64,000 nucleotides of DNA from Flammulina velutipes (taxonomy: Eukaryota; Basidiomycota; Agaricomycetes; Agaricales; Physalacriaceae): the NCBI GenBank assembly GCA_011800155.1, contig CM022376.1, positions 1,178,001 to 1,242,000 on the forward strand. Reading direction: 5' to 3'. The position numbers were made by a program, and so were the translations under genes. How positions within the stretch are numbered: position 1 is the stretch's first letter; each line of letters opens with the position of its first letter. The notes under the pieces were generated by a model. The model saw only the letters and a program-made list of their open reading frames with translations. It had not been told where the DNA came from and ran no database searches. This document shows positions 33,801 through 45,496 of this stretch, piece after piece.

Positions 33801-34846
33801 GGAGGCATGAGGAGGGTGTGCTACCTGGGCTTTCGGAAAAGGTTACAGGAGCATATAGGCGATGGTTCGACCGGTTACTCTTGGCGATACGACTGGCAAT
33901 GCCTCCAGATTGTCCATACACCTGCATTCACGCGGAGAGCTTGGTCGGCTTGTTCACCTGCATATTCGTGAAGAACTCGGAACGAGTGACGCTGAAGGAC
34001 ATGGCCATATCAACGATCAAGCGGGGTATGGGGGGACGTTACGGAAACAAGGTATGTCATTCTCGGCAATGCAAAAACCCAAGGTCTCTTATGTTCGTTA
34101 GGGCGGTATTATTGCTCGCTTCGTCATTGAAGACTCGTCCATGTGCTTCATCAACTGCCATCTTGCTGCCGGGCAGAAACATGTTCGAAGTAGGAATGCA
34201 GATATCACGGGCATACTGGAGGAGAAGAACTTGTTTCCCGTCGTTGGCCATGATCCTGTGTCGTTCGTTGGTGGCGGCGATGGTAGTGCCATTGCAGATC
34301 ATGAGATTGTTTTTGTACGTTGTTCTTCTCATTTCGCGACGTTGACCGACTGATGTTATACAGATCAACGGGGACATGAACTATCGCATTGACCAACGCA
34401 GAGATAACATCGTGGCGTCCGTCAAAGCGGGTGACTGGGAGTCACTGCTTCACCACGATCAGCTGCTGAAGGAAATCAAGTACAACCGCGGCTGTCGTCT
34501 CCGTATCTTCACCGAAGGCCCGATACATTTCCCGCCGACATACAAGTACGACCGACGGTCCAACGAGTATGATTCATCAGAAAAAGGCCGAGCGCCAGCG
34601 TGGTGCGACCGTGTTATGTGGCGTTCAGCTATCCCCGCCCGCGTTGAGCAGCTACATTATCGACGTTACGAGGCGAACGTCTCTGACCACCGGCCCATTT
34701 CGAGTGGATTCAAGCTGACGGTGAAGAATGTGCACCATGAGATCCGGCAAAAGTACAAGATGGAGGTGCAGATGCAGTGGGCGGATGAGGAGCAGCGGTT
34801 GTTGCGGAAGTTGAGTTCGTATTATAGCGCCAAGCAGTTGGTTTAG
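30883..34846 (+). CDS. WD-propeller inositol polyphosphate 5-phosphatase (type II, IPPc domain)
   Basis: Chosen start is ATG 30883 (MDEIESVPQPAVKNLRSKFEQ). The N-terminal 400 or so residues are Ser/Pro-rich and disordered, with four short copies of an (A/S)LRxKF-like motif encoded by separate small exons. A large exon (about 31705-33523) ends in a WD/beta-propeller-like region. The 3' exons encode the phosphatase domain: ASWNCDAA near the start, FGFQEVIDL, GMGGRYGNKGG, FINCHLAAGQ, INGDMNYRI, PAWCDRVMWRS and VSDHRPISSGF, the full set of catalytic and substrate motifs. It dephosphorylates PI(4,5)P2 or related lipids at membranes. The same domain order is known in basidiomycete and plant 5-phosphatases. 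The ends are firm; small 5' exons are less so. Confidence 0.85.
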
Positions 34847-35101
34847 CTAGATGTCCGTTTTGTTTTATTGCATACCACCCCACCTACACATGTATTACTT
34901 GGATTCTTCACGGACTTTGTTATGGACGTTTATTGTCATGTTCTGTATCCTTTACGTGTACCGTCCCGCAGGATGCAATTCGCTACGGCCACATTTTCTT
35001 TGATACAAGGCCCTATAAGCGAGAAACGTTGTACACAAATCTTACAGTCCAGGTAAGTACATTAATGGTAACAAAGCATAGCAAAGAGAGTAGTATGTAC
35101 A

Positions 35102-36557
<1,456 letters not shown>

Positions 36558-36692
36558 GGTAATTAGTAAATGAAAAGAGCAAGATGCCACTGGTCGGTGA
36601 CTCGTTCACAAATTTTGGCCGATCACGATCATTGATTTTGATCTAATCAACGATCACGCTCCTCGATCGCACACACGTGGGAAATTATTTCA
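36558..36692. promoter_or_regulatory. Compact divergent promoter of DAHP synthase and PIH1, with Gcn4/Cpc1-like site
   Basis: 135 bp between the start codons. TGACTC (36598-36603, gTGACTCg) matches the core of the Gcn4/Cpc1 site, 41 bp upstream of the DAHP synthase ATG. Several GATCA/TGATC-type repeats (ccgatcacgatcattgatt) follow, and a CACGTG occurs near 36674. Cross-pathway control of aromatic amino-acid genes by this factor is well known in fungi; its use here is inferred. Confidence 0.45.
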
Positions 36693-37537
36693 ATGTCTGC
36701 AGTTACTCTCAAGCCGACGCCTGGGTTTTGTATCAAAAGTGCCACCGTTCATGACAATAATCATGGCGCAAAGGGCCTCAAAGTTTTCATAAACATTGCT
36801 TGGGATAGCCAGGTCCCTGCCCCGCCTCCAGCCACCGACGATGTTGTCAAGCGCGCAATGGAGGGCCAGGACGATGGCTGGTATGTCCCCGTTCTAGTTT
36901 CAGAGCCAAGACAAGATGTCGACAAAGGTACGCCTAGTACCTCAGCCAAACATAGTCTAACCTTTTCCCTCTAGCCGGGAAGCCAAGTCTGGTCATTGAT
37001 TGTGTCTACAACAAGTCACTCAAATCGCGCGTACTACGCGATGCGGACTTTAAACTCTTCCTTATCGAGCTTGCCTTGCAAAGGATCGAGGTCCAATGTG
37101 GCGTTGTCCTGTCTAGGACTATCGCCACCCCGAACATTGCATCAAAGGGTAAACTTGCACCGCGCACTGTCACCCTACCCGCAATTCCACAGCCCAACGA
37201 CAAGCCAAAGCCGTTCATAGAAGAAGTGCCAGAGTCCACCCCATCTTTTTGGACATGGTCTAAAGAAGGCGACCGCCTCCAAGTCTCCATTCCCACCCCG
37301 AATATCACTCCCACCCTAATTAAAGACGCTACCCTCGATCTCGAGGCCCGCCGCATTATCATATCTATTCCCACTCTCCCTACACTTGACATCGACCTGG
37401 ACTTGAGTGATGCAGAACTTGTATCTAAACATCCACAGTCGGATGTGCTGTCGCTCAAACGCCAGCGCCCGTTCCTTGTTGATGAGGCATCCTCGGAATG
37501 GCGCGTCAAGGACCGCCTTTTGGTCCTCCGTACATGA
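36693..37537 (+). CDS. PIH1: PIH1-domain protein (R2TP complex subunit Pih1 / Nop17-like)
   Basis: Two exons (36693-36927, 36975-37537) give 265 residues. The PIH1 N-domain is visible as PTPGFCIKSATV, GLKVFINIAWDSQVPAPP, WYVPVLVSEPRQDVDKAGK, SLVIDCVYN and LIELALQRIEVQ. The C-terminal CS-like beta-sandwich follows (LQVSIPTPNI... LEARRIIISIP... WRVKDRLLVLRT). Pih1 links Hsp90/Tah1 to the Rvb1-Rvb2 ATPases for assembly of box C/D snoRNPs, RNA polymerases and PIKKs. Confidence 0.85.
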
Positions 37538-39186
37538 CAGGCGACAACTTGGCGCAGTCGCGGACTATCATCGATGCTTTGAAGCTTGTAGGATACCTTC
37601 GTTACCTATCGTCAATCTTCATCCAGCTTGTCCACATAAACCCTAGCAGCTTGCGATGACCGATCTCCAGTGCAAAGCAGGGCATTTAACCCTTTGGCCT
37701 TCTAACCTTCGTCACACTTAGACTGCGCATTGGCACTGTTGATTAACAGTGACAAACGTTAATCCATACTAGTCGGCCCCCACGTAAATCAAGGATGCCT
37801 TGCACTTGTATTATCGAGCTTGTCCCTGGTCGAGCCCACGCTCAAGTCGGGACGGTTTGCCATAATGACGTGTCTCAAAACATGTATGCACGCTTTGTTT
37901 CCATCTTATCGCAAACTCCCACTGACTATCTCTGGTTAGCTCTATGTGTGGCCTACGTAAATATTCAACATTGTCCGCCTCACTGGCTTCTTACTATATC
38001 CCGTCATAGTGACATATCAACAGACTCGATCGATATTCATCGCGACGCCTCGAAAGGACGAGATCTCGGGAGGCTGACTGTGGCAGTAATACGGTCTTTC
38101 TGATAGCCCGTTTGGGCTATTGAGCGGAGGCGAGAGACGCTGCTGTGGTTATGAAACGGTGTGCTTATTGACTTGAAATGCAGAGGCGAAGCGATGTGGA
38201 TGGATATCAGTCGGAGGAGTAGATCCTGTTGGAACGGACGAAGATGTGCAGCTCCGGTTAGCGGTAATCCAGTCAATGCTCATCTACTCAATCATCCTGT
38301 TGTTGCGTCACACCCAGGCGGTGCCTAGGACCTCCATCTGTGTACGGCACTTCGAACCGAACGTTGCAAGCTCGGGTGGCCTATCGTGTTTCCGAAGGCT
38401 CGAAGGCCCGGTCTGGCACTGGGGGCAGATTAGCTGTGCATCAAGGAGAGAAGTGCGGCATGAGATTTGCTCCACTCATTCAACATTGCTTCAAGTTTTG
38501 ATACCCATAGCTTGTCGGACCTTCGGCGTACCGTTGCTTTGGTCTTCAAGGATGGACTGCGTCGAGGTATCCATCTACCGGGCTTTGTGTTGGGAAGTTC
38601 GACCTTGTCGGAGGGTTCAACACATGAGCTCCAGATGGAACAATGTCAAGAGAGTAGAGATGGTGAGTGTTGGTACGGTGGGTACGTAAGCAGTGAGTTA
38701 TGTTTCTCAAGAGCTAACTTACTGAGGAGTCAAGAAGGCTATAACCCTTTGCGCCACACCAGTGCCTCGAATGCACCATCGGCCCATGTGAAACTAAGCT
38801 CGAGGCCTCAACAATGCATATGGTGAAATTTATCCGGACTGCCTGACTCGGAACGGGTAACCTACTCATGGATATGCGTCACACTTTGTCCAATAAGGGT
38901 TTGAGAGAGTTCAACGATGACGCCTTGAAAAGTTGACAACGACTAAGGAACGCATCAACGCTCGTCGCTCGACCCTCTATTGCGCCACACTTGTAACAGG
39001 TGACGGGATCTGGACGAGAGGATCCCTGCATGTCTCGATGATTTCAATGATTTCCATACTACACCTTGTTTCAACTAAGTATAGTTCTCATGGAGGGCAC
39101 GTCTGCCCGCCCTTGATTCATGTTGAAGGAGTATAAAACGTAGCAACCTGGTAGTGAAGCATTACCATCATCCCCCACGAATTACG
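37538..39186. other. 1.6-kb stretch without a supported gene
   Basis: ORFs at 37795-38103, 38246-38689 and 38467-38826 (plus strand) lack a recognisable domain and do not chain into a gene. It may contain a worn relic. The last 60 bp, with gtataaaacg near 39131, are the promoter of the small secreted protein. Confidence 0.4.
39131..39138 (+). promoter_or_regulatory. TATA box of the small secreted protein gene
   Basis: gtataaaa, about 50 bp upstream of the ATG at 39187. The position is typical for a strongly regulated fungal gene. Confidence 0.5.
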
Positions 39187-39709
39187 ATGAAGTTCTTTGG
39201 TCTTATTGCTGCTCCTTTGATCCTCGCCTCTTCGGCGGTAGCACAGTCTTACGGCTGGATCGCACCTGCTGCTGACGCGACTTTGAGCCTCAGCGAGGTG
39301 AGTACTGTCACTATTGCAAGTCGTAGCAAAGCTAACATACCACATTAGCCGTTGAACATTACCTTGAACACCCACCGTTACTTCAAGGAGTCTACCAACT
39401 CTGTCGACATCCGTCTCGTCTGGGGAGCAGCTGTCGGTGCCTCCGGCAATTCCTATGGTGTGGCCCAGAGCGTCACTGGCTTTACGCCCAATGTCCAGCT
39501 GGACGACGGCCACGGTCTCGTTACTCAGGGCTACGCCACAACCTTGGACGTATCGAGCTTGAGGGCAGATACCTACAGCATCATTGTTTACGAAAGTTAC
39601 AACACCATCGGGGTGGGTTTCACCATTCGGTATTTCAACTCATTCTGACCGAGTATTGTAGGGCGTCCCGGCAAACGCGTACTGGATCCAGACGGTGCAT
39701 CTGGAGTGA
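39187..39709 (+). CDS. Small secreted protein, unknown
   Basis: Three exons (39187-39297, 39349-39612, 39662-39709) join to 140 residues. A clean signal peptide (MKFFGLIAAPLILASSAVA) is followed by QSYGWIAPAADATLSL, then a beta-rich domain with many Tyr, Ser, Thr and Asn. The mature protein has no cysteines in the part I read, unlike many effector-type small secreted proteins. No domain recognised. A TATA box lies close upstream. Confidence 0.75.
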
Positions 39710-39800
39710 GGAGCTTGAGCATGTGTATACATAGTCTTTGTACCTGAATTGATACCCTGTGATATGTATGTGGCGCAATTGATCTCTGCCTCTTACCATC

Positions 39801-40227
39801 ATGTTCACCCCGGAAACACATCCATCCAACGAGGCTGTCAACGCTCTCGTTGAGAAATACCCAAAAACTTGTGCGAGTCTGTTTCAAGTGTACAACGACG
39901 TGCTCTACGCGCAATCGTGGACAGACGTGCAAGTCATCGACTTGGGTTCATCCTGCCCTCGAGGCGCAGTCAAGGGCAAAAAGCCAACCTCGGAATCCGA
40001 TGAAGACGCATACGTTGTTCCCTGCGAACTGTCAGAGACGCTGTCGTTTGCATGGTGCGTCTTGGTCTGTCATTTCAGACCATGGATGCTTAGAAAAATT
40101 TGACAGGCTCCAAGACGCGTTCAAAGCACTGTCAAACCCAGCGGAGATATATCTCGGGATATCTGCAGAAGATTCGTCCATCGTGTACTACAAGCTGAGC
40201 TCAGGGATTGTGAAGCCACCACTATAG
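39801..40227 (+). CDS. SEN15: tRNA-splicing endonuclease subunit Sen15
   Basis: Two exons (39801-40054, 40107-40227) give 124 residues. The blocks SLFQVYNDVLYAQSWTDVQV, VVPCELSETLSFAWLQDAF and PAEIYLGISAEDSSIVYYKLS, ending GIVKPPL, are those of the Sen15 fold, a non-catalytic subunit that pairs with Sen34 in the Sen2-Sen34-Sen54-Sen15 complex that removes tRNA introns. Length and C-terminal sequence match the family. Confidence 0.85.
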
Positions 40228-40339
40228 ATTTTTTCCTCTCGCGTTGGCGGTATGCTTTTTTCAAAACTTCTTGTATTTCACTGCTCATAATTGCCCAGCT
40301 TATGTGTGCAATAATAAAGAACGTTTCGGAGCGTTCATC

Positions 40340-40560
40340 TCCCCGCCGCTGACGTCTCCATATCATTCTTCCTCTCAAAAACCGATATTTTCAAAGCGCG
40401 CTCTCCAAATCTCCAACCACTTTTCCAGAGGACATACGTATGTTGGCTTCGAATCTTGGGAGTCACTCGTCTACTGTGCTGCCTCCCCCGCATTCCAGTT
40501 CGACCGTTATGTCGTCAAACGTCTGTTCTGTGTTCAGATGATCGCGCTTGACACAGACCA
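40340..40560 (+). pseudogene. Diverged fragment of the Cid1-like gene's C-terminal tail
   Basis: In one frame this reads ...DIFKARSPN..., EDIRMLASNLGSHSST, VLPPPHSSSTVMSSNVCSVF, then a stop. The intact gene at 18930-19110 encodes DIFSPTGGRMLSSNAGSRSST and, further on, SRSSSTIMAPTPPSNVLTF. Order and spacing agree, with a gap for the His-rich part. It appears to be an old partial duplicate, 21 kb from its source. Confidence 0.5.
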
Positions 40561-40643
40561 GTGGAAATATACGATTTCTCATCCAAACCTTTCACCACCT
40601 ACCACCACCATGACTTCGGATCTCCTCTAACTCATTGTCTTAC

Positions 40644-41033
40644 AGAACGAGGTCATCTTCTCCCAATTGGGAAACATTCGTACTCGTTCTGAAAACCACC
40701 ATCTTATGCGCGACGCTGGGAGACTTCCCGTAAAAATTGTACGTCAGGTTCATTATTCTCTTCTATGTAGTTATCTGATGGTCGTAGATTGCTGGACGAG
40801 GAGATTACCTCGTCGGTCCTCTTCGCAGCCCCAACGAGGAGCCTGCTCCCGCCCTGGACAAGGAGCCCACCATAGGGGCGGCCTACATCGATGGAGACAA
40901 AGTAAACCCCCATGACATGAGCTACCAGAATATCGAAAGGATGATGGTCTTCTACAATGAGAACTTCGGTATTGAGCTGACGGATTCTTGGGATCAGAGA
41001 TGGATGAAGCTTTCCAAGTGGATGTATTACTGA
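40644..41033 (+). CDS. Hypothetical protein, 5' end unresolved
   Basis: Coding-like exons: 40644 onward NEVIFSQLGNIRTRSENHHL, then RDAGRLPVKI; intron at about 40741-40787; then IAGRGDYLVGPLRSPNEEP, AAYIDGDKVNPHDMSYQNIE and WDQRWMKLSKWMYY, stop 41031-41033. The exon before 40644 follows a clear TTACAG acceptor, but I found no convincing first exon; an ATG at 40610 leads to a stop after six codons. It may be a 5'-truncated relic or a gene with a distant first exon. No domain recognised. Confidence 0.45.
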
Positions 41034-41295
41034 TGGATGCGTGGAACCTCAATAATATAAGAGCTCATACAGTGTACTATGGAGGCGCGAATCCCTTGTT
41101 CAACGCCCAGAACACCTGTGGTACGCACTCATGTATATTGTAGAGATGGAATCATAACACTTTTTCTGGCGGGGAAAGCGCGCCACATGAGAAATCATTT
41201 CACGTGCAATGATCGGCGGACTTTCTTCCCTTGGCATTCTTACGCTCTTTGCTCCACACCACTACTGTACAGTGTAGCACTCCTGATACTATTAC

Positions 41296-43195
41296 ATGAA
41301 TTCGCGACCAAAGAGAAATAAAACAGCTGGCTCATATAAAGATTCGGAAGGTGATACAAGTGAAGAGGAATATCAAGGTATGCCAGACATTCAATTCGCA
41401 TGCCCAGCTCACTCGTGGCCAGTCCAAAAAGCATCTTCTTCGACATCGAAGAAGCCCCGTAAACGTGCAGCGCCGAAAACAGATGCGAATGCCAAACCAA
41501 AGAAACGCCGTGCCTATGCTGGGATGCTCAAAGCTGTCATTACGTATCTCCCCTTGGATTGGTCGACAAGGTACGCCATTCGACTCCAGCTGGCATTCGG
41601 ATATGTTTCGCTCATTTCGCTCTCCAGATCGTTGAATTCCTCGACCCAAATACTCTAATTAACCTCTCGCGAACGAGCAAGTTGTTCCGGGACAGACTAC
41701 TCTCATCCGATATCTTCTGGAGGTCCGCTCGCCAGAACGCAGGAATGCCTGAACTGGCAGCACAGGATATAACTCAGCGACAATATATTCTTCTCGTCTT
41801 TGACAAGCATTGTCATGTGCGTTGAATTCGAACCCGCACTAGCCGTTCAACTCTGTGAACAGAAGTGTTACAAGCCCAATGTGCACGAAATAAACTTTGT
41901 AAATTGCGCTAGACTGTGCTCGTTTTGCCGAGAGGAAACGTAGGCATCTCTATCTCCAAGGGAATGTTGCTATGTGACCAACTCGCGTAGGAGAATCACT
42001 GCTGCACAGTACAAAAAGCTGATGAGCGCTGCTCACCCAAAAACACTACAATGTGCAAAACAAACTGACGATTCAGGTTGGGTGACTTTTATTCCGACGA
42101 TCTTAACTGTTCACTCAAAATTTTCAGGTTGGAGAATCCCCAGAGGGTTTCACAAACTTTCGCGCAAGCTGCAGACTCTCTCTGGATCACAACTCGACCG
42201 CTTTGTCGCAGAGAGAACCAAACTGAAGGAACAGATCAAAGAGGTGAGTGCAATCGCCAGTATCTCCGTAATTCTGATTGAATAGTAAACCGTCAAAGGA
42301 TAAAGAATCAATTATTCAATGGTTTATAGACCAGGACAAGAAGAAATATGCGGAAGACTGTGCCCTTGAGAAATCTCGGAGAGACAGTATCAAGCAACAT
42401 CTTCTAGGCTTAGGTTGGACCGATCGAACGTGAGATGATTCTTCCAACATAAATCCTTCATCCCGTATAGTAACGTTGAATGCTTTCTAGTTTAGGCGGA
42501 TGGGAATACTACAAAGAGGTGAAGCAGCCCCGGGCATTGACCCCAGCGAGTGAGTGCAAGGCCCTTATCGATGATGAACGCATCGCGTATTGACTCGTTC
42601 TCAAGTTTGGAAAAGGATACAAGAACCACTCATCAAAGGGCTCCGTCGCAGTCTTATTCAGTCTCGGAATACTCAGCGGCTCAAAGCACTTTCTTCGAAA
42701 TACACCACTCTTTGCAAGGACGACGCTAGATCCTCTTTGTTCCCGTCACATGATGTTTTCACTCATCTCCCTCCTGTGGAAGCTATCTGGGGGAAGGATC
42801 TTGACGTTGATCCTCTGCCAGCCGTCGAACTACAAGAATTCAGTCCCTTTGTCGCCGAGGAATGGGACGCTGCATTGCCCGCAATCAACGCAGCCGTCAA
42901 GAAATATCAGGACGAGATGGAACAACTCGCTATCACTCGTCTGTCCGCCGCTTATACGGAGAAAGGTCTTCCAGTCCCAACCGACGTTATCAACGATCCT
43001 CGCTCTTGTTTCCGTTACACTCCTGTGGACAGAGGAATTGACTGGCCACTTGAAGATGATATTGTACTGCAATTTCCTGCTATTCACCAGGCGATGAGGG
43101 ACAGGCAAACGGGTTTGAGTGGTCAGGCAGCGGAATTTGGGACACCGGGATCATGGAGGTCTGAGAAACTGGTTGTTGGAAGCTCGCTATGCTAG
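41296..43195 (+). CDS. F-box domain protein
   Basis: Starts MNSRPKRNKTAGSYKDSEGD. The linker is rich in Ser and Lys (KKPRKRAAPKTDANAKPKKRR, a nuclear-localisation-like stretch). The F-box follows: LVDK-IVEFLDPNTLINLSR, TSKLFRDRLLSSDIFWRSAR. Then come ITQRQYILLVFDKHCH, a Cys-containing segment (KCYKPNVHEINFVNCARLCSFC) and a helical C-terminus with WLEARYASENTE-like residues. F-box proteins recruit substrates to SCF ubiquitin ligases and are greatly expanded in Agaricomycetes. Just before the F-box (about 41535-41570) the frame has to shift by one base, so there is an unrecognised splice event or a frameshift. Confidence 0.7.
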
Positions 43196-43383
43196 CGAGA
43201 ACACCGAGATGAAGATCGTGGCCGGAACGACGAGATCACGCAGAGAGAAAGGGAACCTCGTCGTGATAGTTGGGGAAAAAGGAAGAATGCCGTACTCTAC
43301 GTAACGTCTCGGTATAAGTAGTCTTCCCAGAATAGTAAGTACGGAAGAGGAAGTCGGGAAATAAGCACGTGATCGAGAAGCGG

Positions 43384-43391
43384 GCTTACAC
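43384..43391. repeat. Left target-site duplication of the hAT-like element
   Basis: GCTTACAC, repeated exactly at 45441-45448. Confidence 0.8.
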
Positions 43392-45440
43392 TAGGGCCCC
43401 GTAAGAAAGCCCAGATACATAATTTACCGTAAATTACCGCGAGATTTCGTCAAAGCCCTGGTAATTTACATGTAATTTACTGTAAAAAACCGTGGTCATG
43501 TGACTGTAATTGTGGCGCCGCCGTACCAGGAAAGCTTGAATTTTTTTTCGACAAGGTCCCGGACGTGTCTCTTCCCACGGACATCTGTGTGTCATATCAG
43601 TTGATTTTGAGAACAAACAACCTGTTTATCTCACCAATTGCTGCATTTTAATGAATAAATCTGTCTTCCTGGTCTTCATTGGAGTCAATGGGCCATAGAA
43701 TTAGAAAGTGACATTCTATAGTACGCATTTTTGTCATGGTGAAGGCTCCTGTCCCATATACAAAGACATGGCTGTGTGGTGCTACAGCAAAGGAAATTTA
43801 TTTAGTGCATCTGGAAAAGGGTAATTTCTTTAAGTTATCTATAGTCAACTTAAAGCTGTTAGGTTGCTAAAGTCACAAAAGTCATGAAAGTTGTCTACGA
43901 GCATGGTTAGACACGACACTTATCTTAAGTTGCAGTAAGTCACTCAGAAGTTAGAGTAAGTCACTCAGAAGTTACACTCAAGTTGGAATAAGTTGAGAGC
44001 TGTGTTTAACCATGGCCTAAGATGTCTCAAAGTCAACTTGAGTCTAACTTGAGTCTGACCTAAAGCTGTCCAATTCTATCAATATAATAACATTTGATTA
44101 GAAGCTAATCCAGTCAGATATTATACAATTTAGATAGAAAACAATCAATTATTATTGCAACTATCAATAAACAGATACAATATACACTATCAAGTAACTA
44201 GCATACAATAGTTCAAAAGAAATACTAAAAGAAAGAGCAGATTAGTCAAAGATACAAGTCAAAAGAGCAAGAAACATACCAGAACATTAAACACAGTCAA
44301 AAGAGAGCACCTTTGAACAAGAGACAATGATTAGCAAGCATAAGAAAAGAAGAAGCAAGTCCACATACCAAGAGAACATTCAAAACTTGAAGATTTAAAG
44401 AGAGAACATGGAGGAAGGAGGTCAAGAGAGGAATGGTGGGATCAGAGCTCAGCTCTGGTTTAAATACCAACATGAAGTCACATGACCAGGGCAGAGGGTT
44501 TGGGTCCGGAGGTCCGGACCTAAATTGCCTGCCTGTTGGACTTGGATCAATTCTTGATTCTTGATTTATCACTGTTCAATCAATAACTCTGTGAGACTTG
44601 CATGAAAGGTAGCAGACCTATATATGGTTGGAAAGCGTTTAATTAGGGCTACAAGACGAGCCTATAACTGTGGGAAAATACGAGGTGCAGCTCCGGCCAT
44701 AAGTCATTCAATCAATTCTCTATTTCTTGTGTTCAAGCAATAGCACTGCTACACTTGACTGGAAGGTATAAGTATTATATACTGTCAGAAAGTGTTTAAT
44801 TAGGCCTACAAGACGCTTATATAATCATGGGAATCGCAGGGACGCACCACAAGTTATAGACAAAATAGATAATTTTACTCGGATTTCTCTAGTCTCTCCC
44901 ACTCACAGCATATCTACACCATTGCTGTTAGCTAGTAGACAATGACTAGACAACTTGAGAGAACCTCAGTTGAGCTTTAGGCACCTCAAGTTGACTGCTG
45001 TATTAGCTCTAACTTGAGACAACTTGAGTGTCTTTTAGATAGAAGCTTCAGTGCAATTATCTTATGTTAACTGTGAAGCAACTATAGACAATACATAAAA
45101 AACATTTATCTTAAGTTAACTTTCTCCAACTTTGGTTAGCTTTCTGTGACTTGGGGCTGTCTTTAGTTGTGTGCTAGAATCCGAGTATCTTGAACCAACT
45201 TTTCTGACTAAAGACAACTTATCTGACTTAAGTTACAAGCTTTAAGTAACTTTGACTTGAGGTAACTTAAGATTATAAGGCCTTTCCAGATGTGTGGCGC
45301 ACCTCACGTGGTAGCATTAGCGGTAAATAACACCTCGAAATTCGGGGCCATGTCATGTGATTATTTACACGTAATTTACAGTGTAAAAAACGGTAAAAAA
45401 GGGTGTTGGTAAATAAGTAGTCGTTTCTTCCGACACCCTA
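43392..45440. mobile_element. Non-autonomous hAT-like DNA transposon, 2,049 bp
   Basis: The ends TAGGGCCCCGTAAGAAAG and (reverse complement) TAGGGTGTCGGAAGAAAC match at 13 of 17 positions. They are flanked by an exact 8-bp duplication GCTTACAC, as in the hAT superfamily. Subterminal regions at both ends carry repeated gtaaattac/tttaccg motifs (43421-43495 and 45330-45415). The interior is AT-rich, with many copies of caacttgag and cttaagtt words. The longest ORF (44297-44572, minus) shows no transposase similarity, so the element is non-coding. Confidence 0.75.
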
Positions 45441-45448
45441 GCTTACAC
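45441..45448. repeat. Right target-site duplication of the hAT-like element
   Basis: GCTTACAC, the partner of 43384-43391. Confidence 0.8.
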
Positions 45449-45496
45449 CCCTACCCATCCAAAAACAGAGCCACCTTCATCAACAAAGCAACCATG

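Noticed and set aside
37795..38826. Several plus-strand ORFs of 100-150 codons
   Set aside because: No domain, signal peptide or consistent splice chain; treated as non-coding.
44297..44572. 91-codon ORF inside the hAT-like element as a transposase remnant
   Set aside because: No BED finger, RNase H or hAT dimerisation motif; composition is that of random AT-rich sequence.
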